Below are positions 54,292 through 62,819 of a stretch of 64,000 bases of DNA, in pieces. This stretch comes from Sphingomonas sp. SORGH_AS_0950 (GTDB lineage Bacteria; Pseudomonadota; Alphaproteobacteria; Sphingomonadales; Sphingomonadaceae). Each line of letters begins with the position of its first letter. The first letter of the stretch is position 1. The notes beneath the pieces were generated by a model, which searched no databases, was not told where the DNA came from, and saw only the letters and a list, made by a program, of their open reading frames with translations. Position numbers and translations under genes: made by a program. The stretch is from contig NZ_JAUTAE010000001.1 in the NCBI RefSeq assembly GCF_030818415.1, forward strand, positions 808,501 through 872,500, written 5' to 3'.

Positions 54292-56679
54292 TCATCGCAC
54301 ATGTGCAGCCCCCGATAGGACCGAAGATTGCGGAGGCTTTTCCTCCAGCAGGTTCTGCGTGAAATAGTCACGGAACTTGCGCCAGAAGAAGGGTTGATAG
54401 ACCGAATGCCGGGTATTGGGCAGGATGACGAGATCCACGTCCCGGCCGGCATCGATGATCGCCTTGGCAAGCCGCAGGCTTTCGGTCACGGGCACATTGT
54501 CGTCGATATCGCCATGGACGAGCATCAGCTTGCCCCGCAACTGGCCCGCAACCGTCATATTGGAATTGCGCTCCCAGGTGGCGGGATCGGCATTGCCCAT
54601 CGATGCTTCGGGCCACCACGCCTTGTCGAGCCGCAGGTCGTGATTACCCGACCAAGCGAGGCCGACCTTGAAGAAGTCCGGCCGCCGCAACATGAAACGC
54701 GCCGCGTCATAACCACCGGCCGAACCGCCATAGACGCCGACCCGCGATGCATCGAAGGACGGATAACGCGCCGCCATCTGGCGGATCATCGCGATATGAT
54801 CGTCAAGGCCCACCTCACCCAGATTCTGGTAGGATGAGGAGCGGAACGCCTTGCCCCGCCGCGACGTCCCGCGCCCGTCGATCATGACGACCACCGCCCC
54901 GATCTGCGCCACGCTGGAGGAGCTGGCTGAGATCGTGTCGCGCCATCCAATCGGGACCTGGGTCGTGGTCGGTCCGGTATAGACATTGTCGATAACCGGA
55001 TACCGCCGACGCGGGTCGAAACCGATCGGGCGATAGATCATTGCCCGCAACGGTGTGTGACCATCGGCGGCAACACCGTAAAAGGGTTCGGGCATCTGGT
55101 AACCGATCGCGCGCAATGCGCCATCGTCGGCCTGTCCCAACTCGGCCACGATCCGGCCATCGGCGGCATCGCGCAGGACGGTCCGGGTGGGCTGGGTCGG
55201 GCTGGACATCGCATCGACGAACCAGCGTCCATCATCCGACACCGTCACCTCGTGATCCAGTGGCTCGGGCGTCAGCAACCGGGGCGCCGTGCCGTCCATC
55301 GTGACGCGGTAGAGCGCGCGGTCATAGCGGTCACGATTCGCCTCGCGCCCGACCCCGGTGAGCAGGATCGTATGCGAGGGCGCATCGACATGCTCGATCC
55401 CCGTGACCTCCCAGGCACCACGGGTCAGCGGATAGCCTTGATCCGGTGAATCAGGGCGGACGAGATAGAGTTGAGCCCAGCCGCTCCGCTCCGAAACATC
55501 CAGTTCCCCACCCAATTCCGGTGCGGAACGGAAGAAGCTGGACGTGACGAAAACCAGCGGATCGCCCTTTTCCCGTGCGACCAGGCGTGCGGCACCCGTG
55601 GCCGGATCCGCGTTATAGACGCGAAGTTCGCCATAACCGCGCTGGGTCCAGACCGAGCGGACATGATCCCCTTCCCAGCTGAAGTCAGGGTCCTGAGGAT
55701 AAAGGATCGACTCGCCAGGAATATCGAGCGGCACCAGCCTGGCGCGGCGATGCCGCATCGCCTGCTCGATATTGACCACCAGCAGTTGCGCCTGAGGCAG
55801 CTTGGCCCCGCCCGCCAGCGGATAGATATAGTGGAAGGATCGCGGATACAGGCTGCCGGGCGGATTGGCCTGGGTGATCGACAGGCGCGGCACATCCCGC
55901 GTGTCGAGCCGCCAGGTCACGATACGCCGGCTATCGGGAGACCATTTGACCGACACTGGCATGGGCGGCTCTTCGTTGCCCGCCTTCAATATGTCCGGCA
56001 GCATCGCTATGCCGCGCCCATAGGGCTGGTCCCGCGTTCCGTCGCTGGTCAGCCGCACCTCCCGCCCCGACTTCCGCTCGCGAGCATAGAGGTCATAGCC
56101 ATGTGCGACGACCTCGAACCGCCCATCGGGAGAAACGACGCCCTCGCCATCCGGCGGCCCCTCGATCGCTTCGCTCAGTCCGCCGTCGGGCGCAAGCGTC
56201 CAGCGGCGATCCAAATCGGTGAAGCTGAGAACACCGGTCGTACGATCATAGCTCGGCTGCTCGATCGACAGCAGCAGCGGATCGACGGGTTTGCCGACCT
56301 TCGCCGCAAGCAGCGTCGCCAGCCGCGCTTCGTCGATGATCTCGCGGCGTACGTGGCTGTTCAGATCGAAATATTGCAGCATCCGGCGTCCCTGGATGCC
56401 GGTCCGGTACAACAGTCCCCCTCCCCCGTCGGTGAACACCGCACGAAGCGACGCGTTGGCGAGCAGGGCCGGCAATTGGGGCCAGAGCAGGCGGTCGGCA
56501 CGGGCATAGCGCAGGGCGATGGGTGCGGGCGGCGGGGCGGCAGACGCGTCGACCGGCTCGACCGAGGCCGCCGATGCGCCGCGAGACCAGACAGGCGCGG
56601 TAGGCACAACCAGCGCCAGGATCATGCAGGCCGTCAGCGAACGTACGCCGTGAACGGTCCTCCACTGTGACATAAACAT
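54292..56679 (-). CDS. S9 family prolyl oligopeptidase (DPP4-like), exported
   Basis: A 795-aa serine peptidase. ATG 56679 has AAGGGGCGG upstream and opens a signal peptide (about residues 1-35). A beta-propeller domain (DPP4 N-terminal type) covers about 90-540, with EWSPD-like blades such as VKWSPDSRRIVTW. The alpha/beta-hydrolase domain has Ser653 in YGGSAGGY, Asp in HGDIDDNVP and His758 in NTRHSVY. It would cut dipeptides from peptides taken into the periplasm. The TonB receptor is divergent at 56769, which is a common pairing for peptide uptake. Confidence 0.9.
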   Translation of the reverse strand: MFMSQWRTVHGVRSLTACMILALVVPTAPVWSRGASAASVEPVDASAAPPPAPIALRYARADRLLWPQLPALLANASLRAVFTDGGGGLLYRTGIQGRRMLQYFDLNSHVRREIIDEARLATLLAAKVGKPVDPLLLSIEQPSYDRTTGVLSFTDLDRRWTLAPDGGLSEAIEGPPDGEGVVSPDGRFEVVAHGYDLYARERKSGREVRLTSDGTRDQPYGRGIAMLPDILKAGNEEPPMPVSVKWSPDSRRIVTWRLDTRDVPRLSITQANPPGSLYPRSFHYIYPLAGGAKLPQAQLLVVNIEQAMRHRRARLVPLDIPGESILYPQDPDFSWEGDHVRSVWTQRGYGELRVYNADPATGAARLVAREKGDPLVFVTSSFFRSAPELGGELDVSERSGWAQLYLVRPDSPDQGYPLTRGAWEVTGIEHVDAPSHTILLTGVGREANRDRYDRALYRVTMDGTAPRLLTPEPLDHEVTVSDDGRWFVDAMSSPTQPTRTVLRDAADGRIVAELGQADDGALRAIGYQMPEPFYGVAADGHTPLRAMIYRPIGFDPRRRYPVIDNVYTGPTTTQVPIGWRDTISASSSSVAQIGAVVVMIDGRGTSRRGKAFRSSSYQNLGEVGLDDHIAMIRQMAARYPSFDASRVGVYGGSAGGYDAARFMLRRPDFFKVGLAWSGNHDLRLDKAWWPEASMGNADPATWERNSNMTVAGQLRGKLMLVHGDIDDNVPVTESLRLAKAIIDAGRDVDLVILPNTRHSVYQPFFWRKFRDYFTQNLLEEKPPQSSVLSGAAHVR

Positions 56680-56709
56680 AACACCGCCCCTTTTTCGTCG
56701 GTGCGTCGC

Positions 56710-56746
56710 TTGACTCACTCCGACGACTATATTTTGTATACGAAAT
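56710..56746 (+). promoter_or_regulatory. Promoter/operator of the first TonB receptor
   Basis: TTGACT at 56710-56715 is a good -35. Around the expected -10 lies ATTTTGTATACGAAAT (56731-56746), a near-palindrome centred on GTATAC. It contains TTGTATACGA, which fits the TNGT-N2-ACNA form of FadR-type GntR operators. The ribosome site GAGGGGG and ATG 56769 follow. A related sequence occupies the same place before the second receptor at 62820. Confidence 0.5.
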
Positions 56747-56768
56747 AAGAATTGAGGGGGCAATAGAC

Positions 56769-59705
56769 ATGATCGATCGTAAAAGGGCGTTGCGCGCTGC
56801 ATTGATGTTGGGATGCGCGTGTTTCGCACAGCAATTGTGCGCGCAAACGGGTCCGCGTACCGACGTGGAGAACCAAGCGAAATCCGACGCCGACGACAGC
56901 ACCGGCGAGGTGCTTGTGACCGGTTCGCGCATCCGCCGCGATGCCAAGGACAATCCTGCACCCGTCGCCGTTGTCACCGCGGCCGACATCCGGACGGTCG
57001 GGTCGCAGCAGATTTCCGACGTCGTCAACCAGCTTCCCGCGCTGGCGATCACGCAGACCAACCAGACCAGCAATCTGGCGGGCAATGCCGGCATCAACGC
57101 ACTCGACCTGCGCGGCATGGGGACGCAGCGCACGCTGGTGCTGGTCGACGGACATCGCCAGGTCCCGGCCATTCCGGGCACTTCGGCGGTCGATCTCAGC
57201 AATATCCCGTCCAGCCTGGTCGAGCGTGTGGAAGTCGTGACCGGCGGTGCCTCCGCGCTCTATGGCGCGGACGCCGTGGCGGGCGTCGCCAATTTCATCC
57301 TGAAGAAGAATTTCCAAGGGCTGGAATCGAACGTCCGCTACAACGCGTCGACCCGCAACGACATGAACCAATATGGGTTCGACCTGCTGGCAGGCAGCAA
57401 TTTTGCCGATAACCGTGGCAATGTCACTTTCTACGCCTTTTACGACAACCAGCCTGGACTGGTGAGCGGCGCGGACCGACCTTGGACGGCACAAGGCTAT
57501 CCTTATTACGCGAAGACGAAGAGCGCGTCGAAATACACCATCTATGACGGCAACTATAATATTTACTCGTCCGACTCGGCCCAGGTGATCCTCAACAAGC
57601 AGCTTTACGCCATCGGGGCCAATGGAGCGCTGCGCGCACCCAATCTCGGACCGCAGGGGATCCTCAACCCCAGCGAAGTCAACATGACCAATACCAGCGA
57701 GGCCTTGGGCACGCTGCTCGCGGGCGACGGAAGCGAATATCACGGCCGCTACGACGGCTGGCTGCTCTCGGTGCCCTCGGAGCGCTTTTCGACGCGCGTC
57801 GCCAGTCATTATGATTTCAGCGAGGCGTTCAAGCTGTTCGGCAATGTCAGCTTCTCGCGCAACTACAGCACTGCGGCCTATTCGCCGCTGACGGGCTTTG
57901 GCTATGATGCGGTTCCGGCCGACAGTCCCTATATCACCGCCCAGATGGTGGCGGCGGCAGGCGGCTCGGTCCCGACGGGCGGCGTCAACTTCGCCCGGCG
58001 CGTGATGGAGGTCGGCACGCCCGAAACCCAGTATCGCCGCAAGACCATCCAGGCCGTCGCGGGCGCCGAAGGCGATTTCCGGCTGCTGGCGCATTCATGG
58101 AACTACACCGCCTATTATTCCTATGGCCGTTCCGAACAGCAGGTCCGCGACTTCAATGCGACCTCCTACGCCCGCTGGTATCTGGGGCTGGATTCGACGA
58201 CCGATGCGCGCGGCAATGCGATCTGTCGCAGCACCCTGACCAGCCCGAATGACGGGTGCGTGCCGATCAATCCGTTCGTCACGCTGACCCAGCCGATGAT
58301 CAACTATATCCAGTACACGTCGAGCTGGGCGAAGTCGGCCATGACCCAGCAGGTCGCCTCCGGCTATATCTCGGGCGGGCTGTTCGATCTGCCCGGCGGC
58401 GCGGTGCAGGCGGTCATCGGCGCCGAATATCGCAAGGAACGCAACGATATCGGCGTATCGGCGGAATATAACGCCGACAGTCCCCGCTACGATCCGACAC
58501 TGGGCGTGACCCAGATGCCGCTGATCGGCAAATATACCGTCAAGGAAGCCTATGGCGAAATCCATGCGCCGATCCTGCGCGACACCGCCTTCTTCAATAG
58601 TCTATCGATCGACGGCGCGGTGCGCCTGTCGGATTACAGCACGGCAGGTCGGACCACGACCTGGAAGCTCGGCGGCGAATGGGCTCCGATCCGCGACATC
58701 CGCTTCCGCGCCACCTATGGCCAGGCGGTGCGCGCGCCCAATATCGGCGAGTTGTTCACGGCGAGCAGCATCGGCGGCCTGTGGGTGACCGATCCCTGCA
58801 ACGCCTATAATCTCGCCAACCGTATATCGCGTACGCAATATACTGCGGCCAATTGTGCCGCGATCAAGCCGACCGATCTGAGCAATTACTGGATCTACCG
58901 CGATATCATTTCGAAGGGCAATCTGGCGCTAAAGCCCGAAACCGCCCGGACCCTGACCGTCGGCACCGTCATCGAACCGCGCTTCATTCGCGGCTTGTCG
59001 CTGACCGTCGATTATTACGATATCGACCTGCGCAACGCGATCGACGCCTTCGGCGCGCAGACCATCATCAACAAGTGCGTCGACCAGCCGAGCCTGAGCA
59101 ACGTCTTCTGCTCGCTTGTGACGCGCGACGCGGGCAACAACATCAAATCGGTCATCACCCAGAAGCTGAACCTGGCGCAGTATCTGACCCGCGGCATCGA
59201 CTTCGGCCTGAACTACGCCACCGATCTGGAACGGCTGGGCCTGGGCGCAGGCGCGGGCAACCTGTCGATCAACGCCAACTATACCCGTCTGCTGAACCGT
59301 CGCTACACGCTCGATCCGAGCGATCCGAACACCATCACCGAATATCGGGGCGTCTTCGGTAGCCCGACCTGGAAGGGCGTGATCCGGACCAGCTATTCGC
59401 AACCCACCTGGGGCACGACCTGGACGCTGCGCCACTTCTCGCCGATGAAGGCGTCAACGACGATCACCGCGGCCAAATATGACCCGGTCTTCACCCCGAA
59501 CGTTTTCTACAACGACTTCTTCGGATGGGTTCGCCTAAACAAGAATATCGAATTGTCGGGCGGCCTCAACAATGCCTTCGACCGCAAGCCGCCGCGCATC
59601 CCAGGCGCCGAGGCCGGCGGCGCGAATTTCGAGCTGAGCTATCAGGCCGGCGTCTATGACGTGATCGGCCGGACCTTCTTCGTCGGATTGCGCTTCACAC
59701 GCTGA
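56769..59705 (+). CDS. TonB-dependent outer-membrane receptor
   Basis: A 978-aa receptor of the large sphingomonad/Caulobacter TonB family. The signal peptide ends in QLCAQTG, followed by a TonB-box-like EVLVTGSRIRR. The plug domain contains RTLVLVDGHRQV, VERVEVVTGGASALYGADAVAGVANFI (in part) and the barrel covers about 230-978. It ends in VGLRFTR, with an extra Arg after the usual aromatic-ending strand. The S9 peptidase across the divergent promoter suggests a peptide or a peptide-like ligand. A strong terminator follows. Confidence 0.95.
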   Translation: MIDRKRALRAALMLGCACFAQQLCAQTGPRTDVENQAKSDADDSTGEVLVTGSRIRRDAKDNPAPVAVVTAADIRTVGSQQISDVVNQLPALAITQTNQTSNLAGNAGINALDLRGMGTQRTLVLVDGHRQVPAIPGTSAVDLSNIPSSLVERVEVVTGGASALYGADAVAGVANFILKKNFQGLESNVRYNASTRNDMNQYGFDLLAGSNFADNRGNVTFYAFYDNQPGLVSGADRPWTAQGYPYYAKTKSASKYTIYDGNYNIYSSDSAQVILNKQLYAIGANGALRAPNLGPQGILNPSEVNMTNTSEALGTLLAGDGSEYHGRYDGWLLSVPSERFSTRVASHYDFSEAFKLFGNVSFSRNYSTAAYSPLTGFGYDAVPADSPYITAQMVAAAGGSVPTGGVNFARRVMEVGTPETQYRRKTIQAVAGAEGDFRLLAHSWNYTAYYSYGRSEQQVRDFNATSYARWYLGLDSTTDARGNAICRSTLTSPNDGCVPINPFVTLTQPMINYIQYTSSWAKSAMTQQVASGYISGGLFDLPGGAVQAVIGAEYRKERNDIGVSAEYNADSPRYDPTLGVTQMPLIGKYTVKEAYGEIHAPILRDTAFFNSLSIDGAVRLSDYSTAGRTTTWKLGGEWAPIRDIRFRATYGQAVRAPNIGELFTASSIGGLWVTDPCNAYNLANRISRTQYTAANCAAIKPTDLSNYWIYRDIISKGNLALKPETARTLTVGTVIEPRFIRGLSLTVDYYDIDLRNAIDAFGAQTIINKCVDQPSLSNVFCSLVTRDAGNNIKSVITQKLNLAQYLTRGIDFGLNYATDLERLGLGAGAGNLSINANYTRLLNRRYTLDPSDPNTITEYRGVFGSPTWKGVIRTSYSQPTWGTTWTLRHFSPMKASTTITAAKYDPVFTPNVFYNDFFGWVRLNKNIELSGGLNNAFDRKPPRIPGAEAGGANFELSYQAGVYDVIGRTFFVGLRFTR

Positions 59706-59713
59706 GGTTGTCA

Positions 59714-59766
59714 GGCAGGCGGGCGATGTGGCGTTACACCCACATTGCCCGCCTGCCCTTTGATTT
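59714..59766 (+). terminator. Strong intrinsic terminator after TonB receptor
   Basis: An 18-bp stem: 59714-59731 (GGCAGGCGGGCGATGTGG) pairs with 59740-59757, with one G-T wobble, over an 8-nt loop. The T-rich tail CTTTGATTT follows. It starts nine bases after the receptor stop. Confidence 0.9.
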
Positions 59767-59815
59767 GCGACCGTACAGGGCGGAACGGGAAAGTCCCGAA
59801 ACCATATCCTCACCC

Positions 59816-60679
59816 TTACGACCGCGCCCGAGCAACCACCGGATAAGCCACGCGAAACCCGATATGCGAGGTCGGCAGATCGTGTTCCTGGGCCTGATAG
59901 GCGGCGGGGCGGAAATTGGCGCAATAGTTCATCGCGCACAGATAGCTGCCGCCCTTCACCAGCCCCACATCGCCCTCGCCCGCCACCCATTCCCAGACAT
60001 TGCCGACCATGTCGTAGAGCGTCAGGTCATTGGGTTCGAAACAGCCGACCGGGGCGATCCCGGCATAGCCGTCCTCGGCGGTGTCGCGGATCGGGAAGAC
60101 GCCTTCCCACACATTGGCGCGCGGCTTGCCATGGTCGAAGGCCCATTCGACCGGGTCGCGCGTGGCATTCTGATTGCCCCGCGCCGCGCGTTCCCATTGC
60201 GCCGTGGTCGGAAGCGCGCCGCCGACCCAACGGGCATAGGCGGCCGCATCGTCGCGGTCGACATGGACGACCGGCTCGTCCGCCCGGCCGGTCAGGTCGC
60301 TGCCCGGCCCCATGGGATGGCGCCAGTCCGCCCCCTTCGTCCAGCGCCACCAGCGCGAGGCGTCGTCGAGCGATACGGCCTCGGTCGGGGCGACGAACAG
60401 CGCGGATGCGCCTTCGCGCTCGGCCCGGGTGCGATGGCCGGTCGCCGCGACGAAGGCGGCGAACTGGCGGTTGGTGACCTCATGCGCGTCGATGCGGAAC
60501 GCCGCCACCCGCACCGCCTGCCCCGGACGCTCCGCGCCGTCCTCGCCCAGCAGGACGGTCCCGGCGGGCACCGTGACGATTGCGTCCTGGCCGAGACAGC
60601 GATGCATCGGCGCGGGGGCCTGCGCGCCCAGCGTCGCGGTCGCCGCCACGGCCAGCAGCAACGCCGCCCCTATCCTCAC
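59816..60679 (-). CDS. Exported formylglycine-generating enzyme (SUMF1 family)
   Basis: A 287-aa FGE-family protein. Both active-site cysteines are present: Cys248 and Cys253 in GGSYLCAMNYCANFRPAA, matching the GGSYMCHRSYC of human FGE. Other family blocks are EVTNRQFAAFVAATGH, LPTTAQWERAARG and DMVGNVWEWVAGE. FGE oxidises a sulfatase Cys to formylglycine. The N-terminus is a signal peptide (MRIGAALLLAVAATATLGAQ), so it should act in the periplasm, unlike most bacterial FGEs. It overlaps the sulfatase gene by 4 bp (ATGA), which makes the pairing clear. Confidence 0.92.
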   Translation of the reverse strand: MRIGAALLLAVAATATLGAQAPAPMHRCLGQDAIVTVPAGTVLLGEDGAERPGQAVRVAAFRIDAHEVTNRQFAAFVAATGHRTRAEREGASALFVAPTEAVSLDDASRWWRWTKGADWRHPMGPGSDLTGRADEPVVHVDRDDAAAYARWVGGALPTTAQWERAARGNQNATRDPVEWAFDHGKPRANVWEGVFPIRDTAEDGYAGIAPVGCFEPNDLTLYDMVGNVWEWVAGEGDVGLVKGGSYLCAMNYCANFRPAAYQAQEHDLPTSHIGFRVAYPVVARARS

Positions 60680-62493
60680 GGCCGCGCCGCCGGGGCGGCT
60701 GCGGCCTCGGTCCCGGCGGGCAGCGGCACCACGCCCTTCGCCTTGGCATAGCGATCATAGGCCGCCACCAGATCGGCCAGCCGCGCGGGCTCGGCGGCGG
60801 ACAGGTCCTTCGTCTCGCCGGGGTCGGCCGCGATGTTGAAGAGCTGCCACCGCCCGGTGCTGACCCCGCCGCGTGTGTAGCGATTGGTCGGCGCGGGCAG
60901 ATACACGACCTTCCAGTCGCCCTTGCGCAACGCCCGGCGGAAGAAGAGTTCATAGCCCAGCGCCTGGTCCGGGCCGCGCACCCCCGCCGCATCGGCCGCC
61001 AGCACGGGGCGCAGGCTGTGCCCCTCATAGGGCAGGATCGGGCGACCGGCGAACGCGCTGGGCTGGCGCAGCCCCGCATAGTCGAGCAGCGTGGGCGCGA
61101 CGTCGCGCACGTCCAGATTGGCATTGGCGATCCGCCCGCCGCCCTTCACCCCGCGCCCGGCGGCAAAGGCGCTGACCCGGATGCCGCCCTCGGTGGTATA
61201 GCTCTTGACCAGCCAGGACGGGACCGAATTGGCCTGGGCCCAGCCGGGGCCATAGCCGACATAGCTGCTGCCCTTGCCGATATTGCCCAGGCTGTTGTCG
61301 ATCCCCAGCGCCTCCGCCGGGGGCAAGGCCGCATCGGGCGAACCGACCTTGAAGCGCGGGCTGGGCGCGTGGATGTCGTTTCCTTCGGGGCCATTGTCGG
61401 CGAAGAACAGGATGATCGTATTGTCGAGCCTGCCTTGCGCCTTCAGCGCGGCCAGGACGCGGCCGACATTCTGGTCCATCCGGTCGACCATCGCGGCATA
61501 GACCTCCATCTTACGCGCCTCGACCGCGCGCGCCTCGGCGGTCAGCGAGGCCCAGGGCCGCGCGAGTTCCAGCGTGTGCGGCACCGCGTCGGCGGGAACC
61601 AGCCCCAGTGCCTTTTGCCGCGCCAGCCGCTCGCTCCGCAGCGCTTCATAGCCCGCGTCATAGCGGCCCTTATATTTGGCGATCGTCTCCACCGGGGCCT
61701 GGAGCGGCCAGTGCGGCGTGGTGAAGGGGAGATAGGCGAAGAAGGGGCGCCGATCCCCCGACCTGGCCGCCGCGTCGAGATAGCCGATCAGCCGGTCCGC
61801 GAAATAATCGGCGGAATAGGTGCCCTTGGGCAGCGCGGCGGGCTTGCCGTCGTCGCGATAGCTGGGGGCGAGGCCCGCCCGGGTCCAGGCGTCGTTCTGG
61901 TCCTCGCCGAAATGGTTCGACAGGCCCTGGAGCAGCGCGAAGCTGTGCTCGAAGCCCCGCGCGGCGGGTTCGCGCTCCGGGGTCAGGCCGAGATGCCATT
62001 TGCCCGCCATCAGCGTCGTGTACCCGCCCGCGCGCAGCAGCTCGGCGATCGAGGCGACGCGGTCGTTCAGATAGCCCTCATAGCCCGGCCGTCCGCGCGT
62101 TTCCGGCCCCAGCAACTCGGCCATGGTGCCGAGCCCGGCCTCATGATTGTCGACCCCGCTCATCAGCATCGAGCGGGTGGGCGAACAGGTGGGCGCGGTA
62201 TGGAAGCCGGTGAAGCGCACCCCCGACAGCGCCAGCGCGTCGAGGTTGGGGGTCGCGATCTCACCCCCGAACGCGCCCAGATCGGACCAGCCCAGATCGT
62301 CCGCGACGATGACCAGGAAATTGGGCGCATCCTTCGCCGCCTGTTGCTGGGAGGGCTGTTGCTGGGAGGGCTGTTGCTGGGAGGGCTGTTGCGGGGCGGG
62401 TGCGACCGGTGCGGCCTGTTGGGCCGCCACCGGGACAGGCGTGGCTACCACAAGCGCGGGGATGGCGGACGCCATAAGTCTCAGGCCGATCAT
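60676..62493 (-). CDS. Type I sulfatase (arylsulfatase, AtsA-like)
   Basis: A 605-aa exported sulfatase. ATG 62493 has AAGGGAG upstream and a signal peptide ending near PVAAQQ. The mature N-terminus has a Gln/Pro/Ser repeat linker (about residues 35-51). The catalytic domain begins PNFLVIVADDLGWSDLG with the metal Asp pair, and the modified residue is Cys103 in CSPTRS. LMAGKWHLG is another family mark. The layout is that of Pseudomonas AtsA-like (S1_4) enzymes, which release sulfate from aryl or alkyl esters. It is co-translated with its activating FGE and divergent from a TonB receptor. Confidence 0.95.
   Translation of the reverse strand: MIGLRLMASAIPALVVATPVPVAAQQAAPVAPAPQQPSQQQPSQQQPSQQQAAKDAPNFLVIVADDLGWSDLGAFGGEIATPNLDALALSGVRFTGFHTAPTCSPTRSMLMSGVDNHEAGLGTMAELLGPETRGRPGYEGYLNDRVASIAELLRAGGYTTLMAGKWHLGLTPEREPAARGFEHSFALLQGLSNHFGEDQNDAWTRAGLAPSYRDDGKPAALPKGTYSADYFADRLIGYLDAAARSGDRRPFFAYLPFTTPHWPLQAPVETIAKYKGRYDAGYEALRSERLARQKALGLVPADAVPHTLELARPWASLTAEARAVEARKMEVYAAMVDRMDQNVGRVLAALKAQGRLDNTIILFFADNGPEGNDIHAPSPRFKVGSPDAALPPAEALGIDNSLGNIGKGSSYVGYGPGWAQANSVPSWLVKSYTTEGGIRVSAFAAGRGVKGGGRIANANLDVRDVAPTLLDYAGLRQPSAFAGRPILPYEGHSLRPVLAADAAGVRGPDQALGYELFFRRALRKGDWKVVYLPAPTNRYTRGGVSTGRWQLFNIAADPGETKDLSAAEPARLADLVAAYDRYAKAKGVVPLPAGTEAAAAPAARP
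62341..62400. repeat. 15-bp tandem repeat in sulfatase linker
   Basis: CTGTTGCTGGGAGGG occurs three times in perfect tandem (62341-62385), followed by a diverged fourth unit (62386-62400). It lies within the sulfatase gene and encodes the QQPSQ repeats just after the signal peptide. The 15-bp unit keeps the frame, so copy number can change without breaking the gene. Confidence 0.9.
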
Positions 62494-62819
62494 ATCTGCT
62501 CCCTTTGGGCGACCATGGGCGCGGCCGCATGCCCGGCATAAGGCTCTGTGCGGTCGCGACAATGCTAGTTTACCTACTCAACGGGTAGGAATTAATTGGC
62601 GCGCCGCCCCCGTCGCCGCTCGCAGCAAGCCCCTTGACACCATCCGCGATGTCATACCGTATATGAAATTGAGGTGACAGCGATAGGCATGGGCACACCG
62701 TATCAGCGGGCGTCACACGGGCCGATCGTGGTACACCCCATCAAAGGCGGCACGACAGAGGCCACCCTAAATTCGCAGCAGGAACGGGAGCATAGCAGGA
62801 CCAAAAAAGGGGAAAGATC
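62494..62819. other. 326-bp divergent region, sulfatase / TonB receptor
   Basis: It holds the leftward promoter of the sulfatase-FGE pair and the rightward promoter of the receptor. CCTAC (62573-62577) and GTAGG (62585-62589) form a small inverted repeat near the sulfatase side. The receptor promoter is at 62634-62669. From there to ATG 62820 is an unusually long leader of about 150 nt, in which I see no riboswitch-like fold and no convincing leader gene. The receptor ribosome site is AGGGGAAAG (about 62808-62816). Confidence 0.5.
62634..62669 (+). promoter_or_regulatory. Promoter/operator of the second TonB receptor
   Basis: TTGACA at 62634-62639 is a perfect -35. ATACCGTATATGAAAT (62654-62669) covers the -10 area and matches 12 of 16 positions of ATTTTGTATACGAAAT before the first receptor. 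The -35 to GTATA distances are 25 and 26 bp start to start. This looks like the same type of promoter and possibly the same regulator. Confidence 0.5.

Noticed and set aside
54144..54362. A 72-codon plus-strand frame upstream of the S9 peptidase's end
   Set aside because: It starts with TTG without a ribosome site, has no motif, and runs into the peptidase gene on the other strand.
54292..59705. A lasso-peptide locus (S9 isopeptidase plus TonB receptor)
   Set aside because: No precursor, B or C protein genes are present, and the peptidase looks like an ordinary DPP4-type enzyme.
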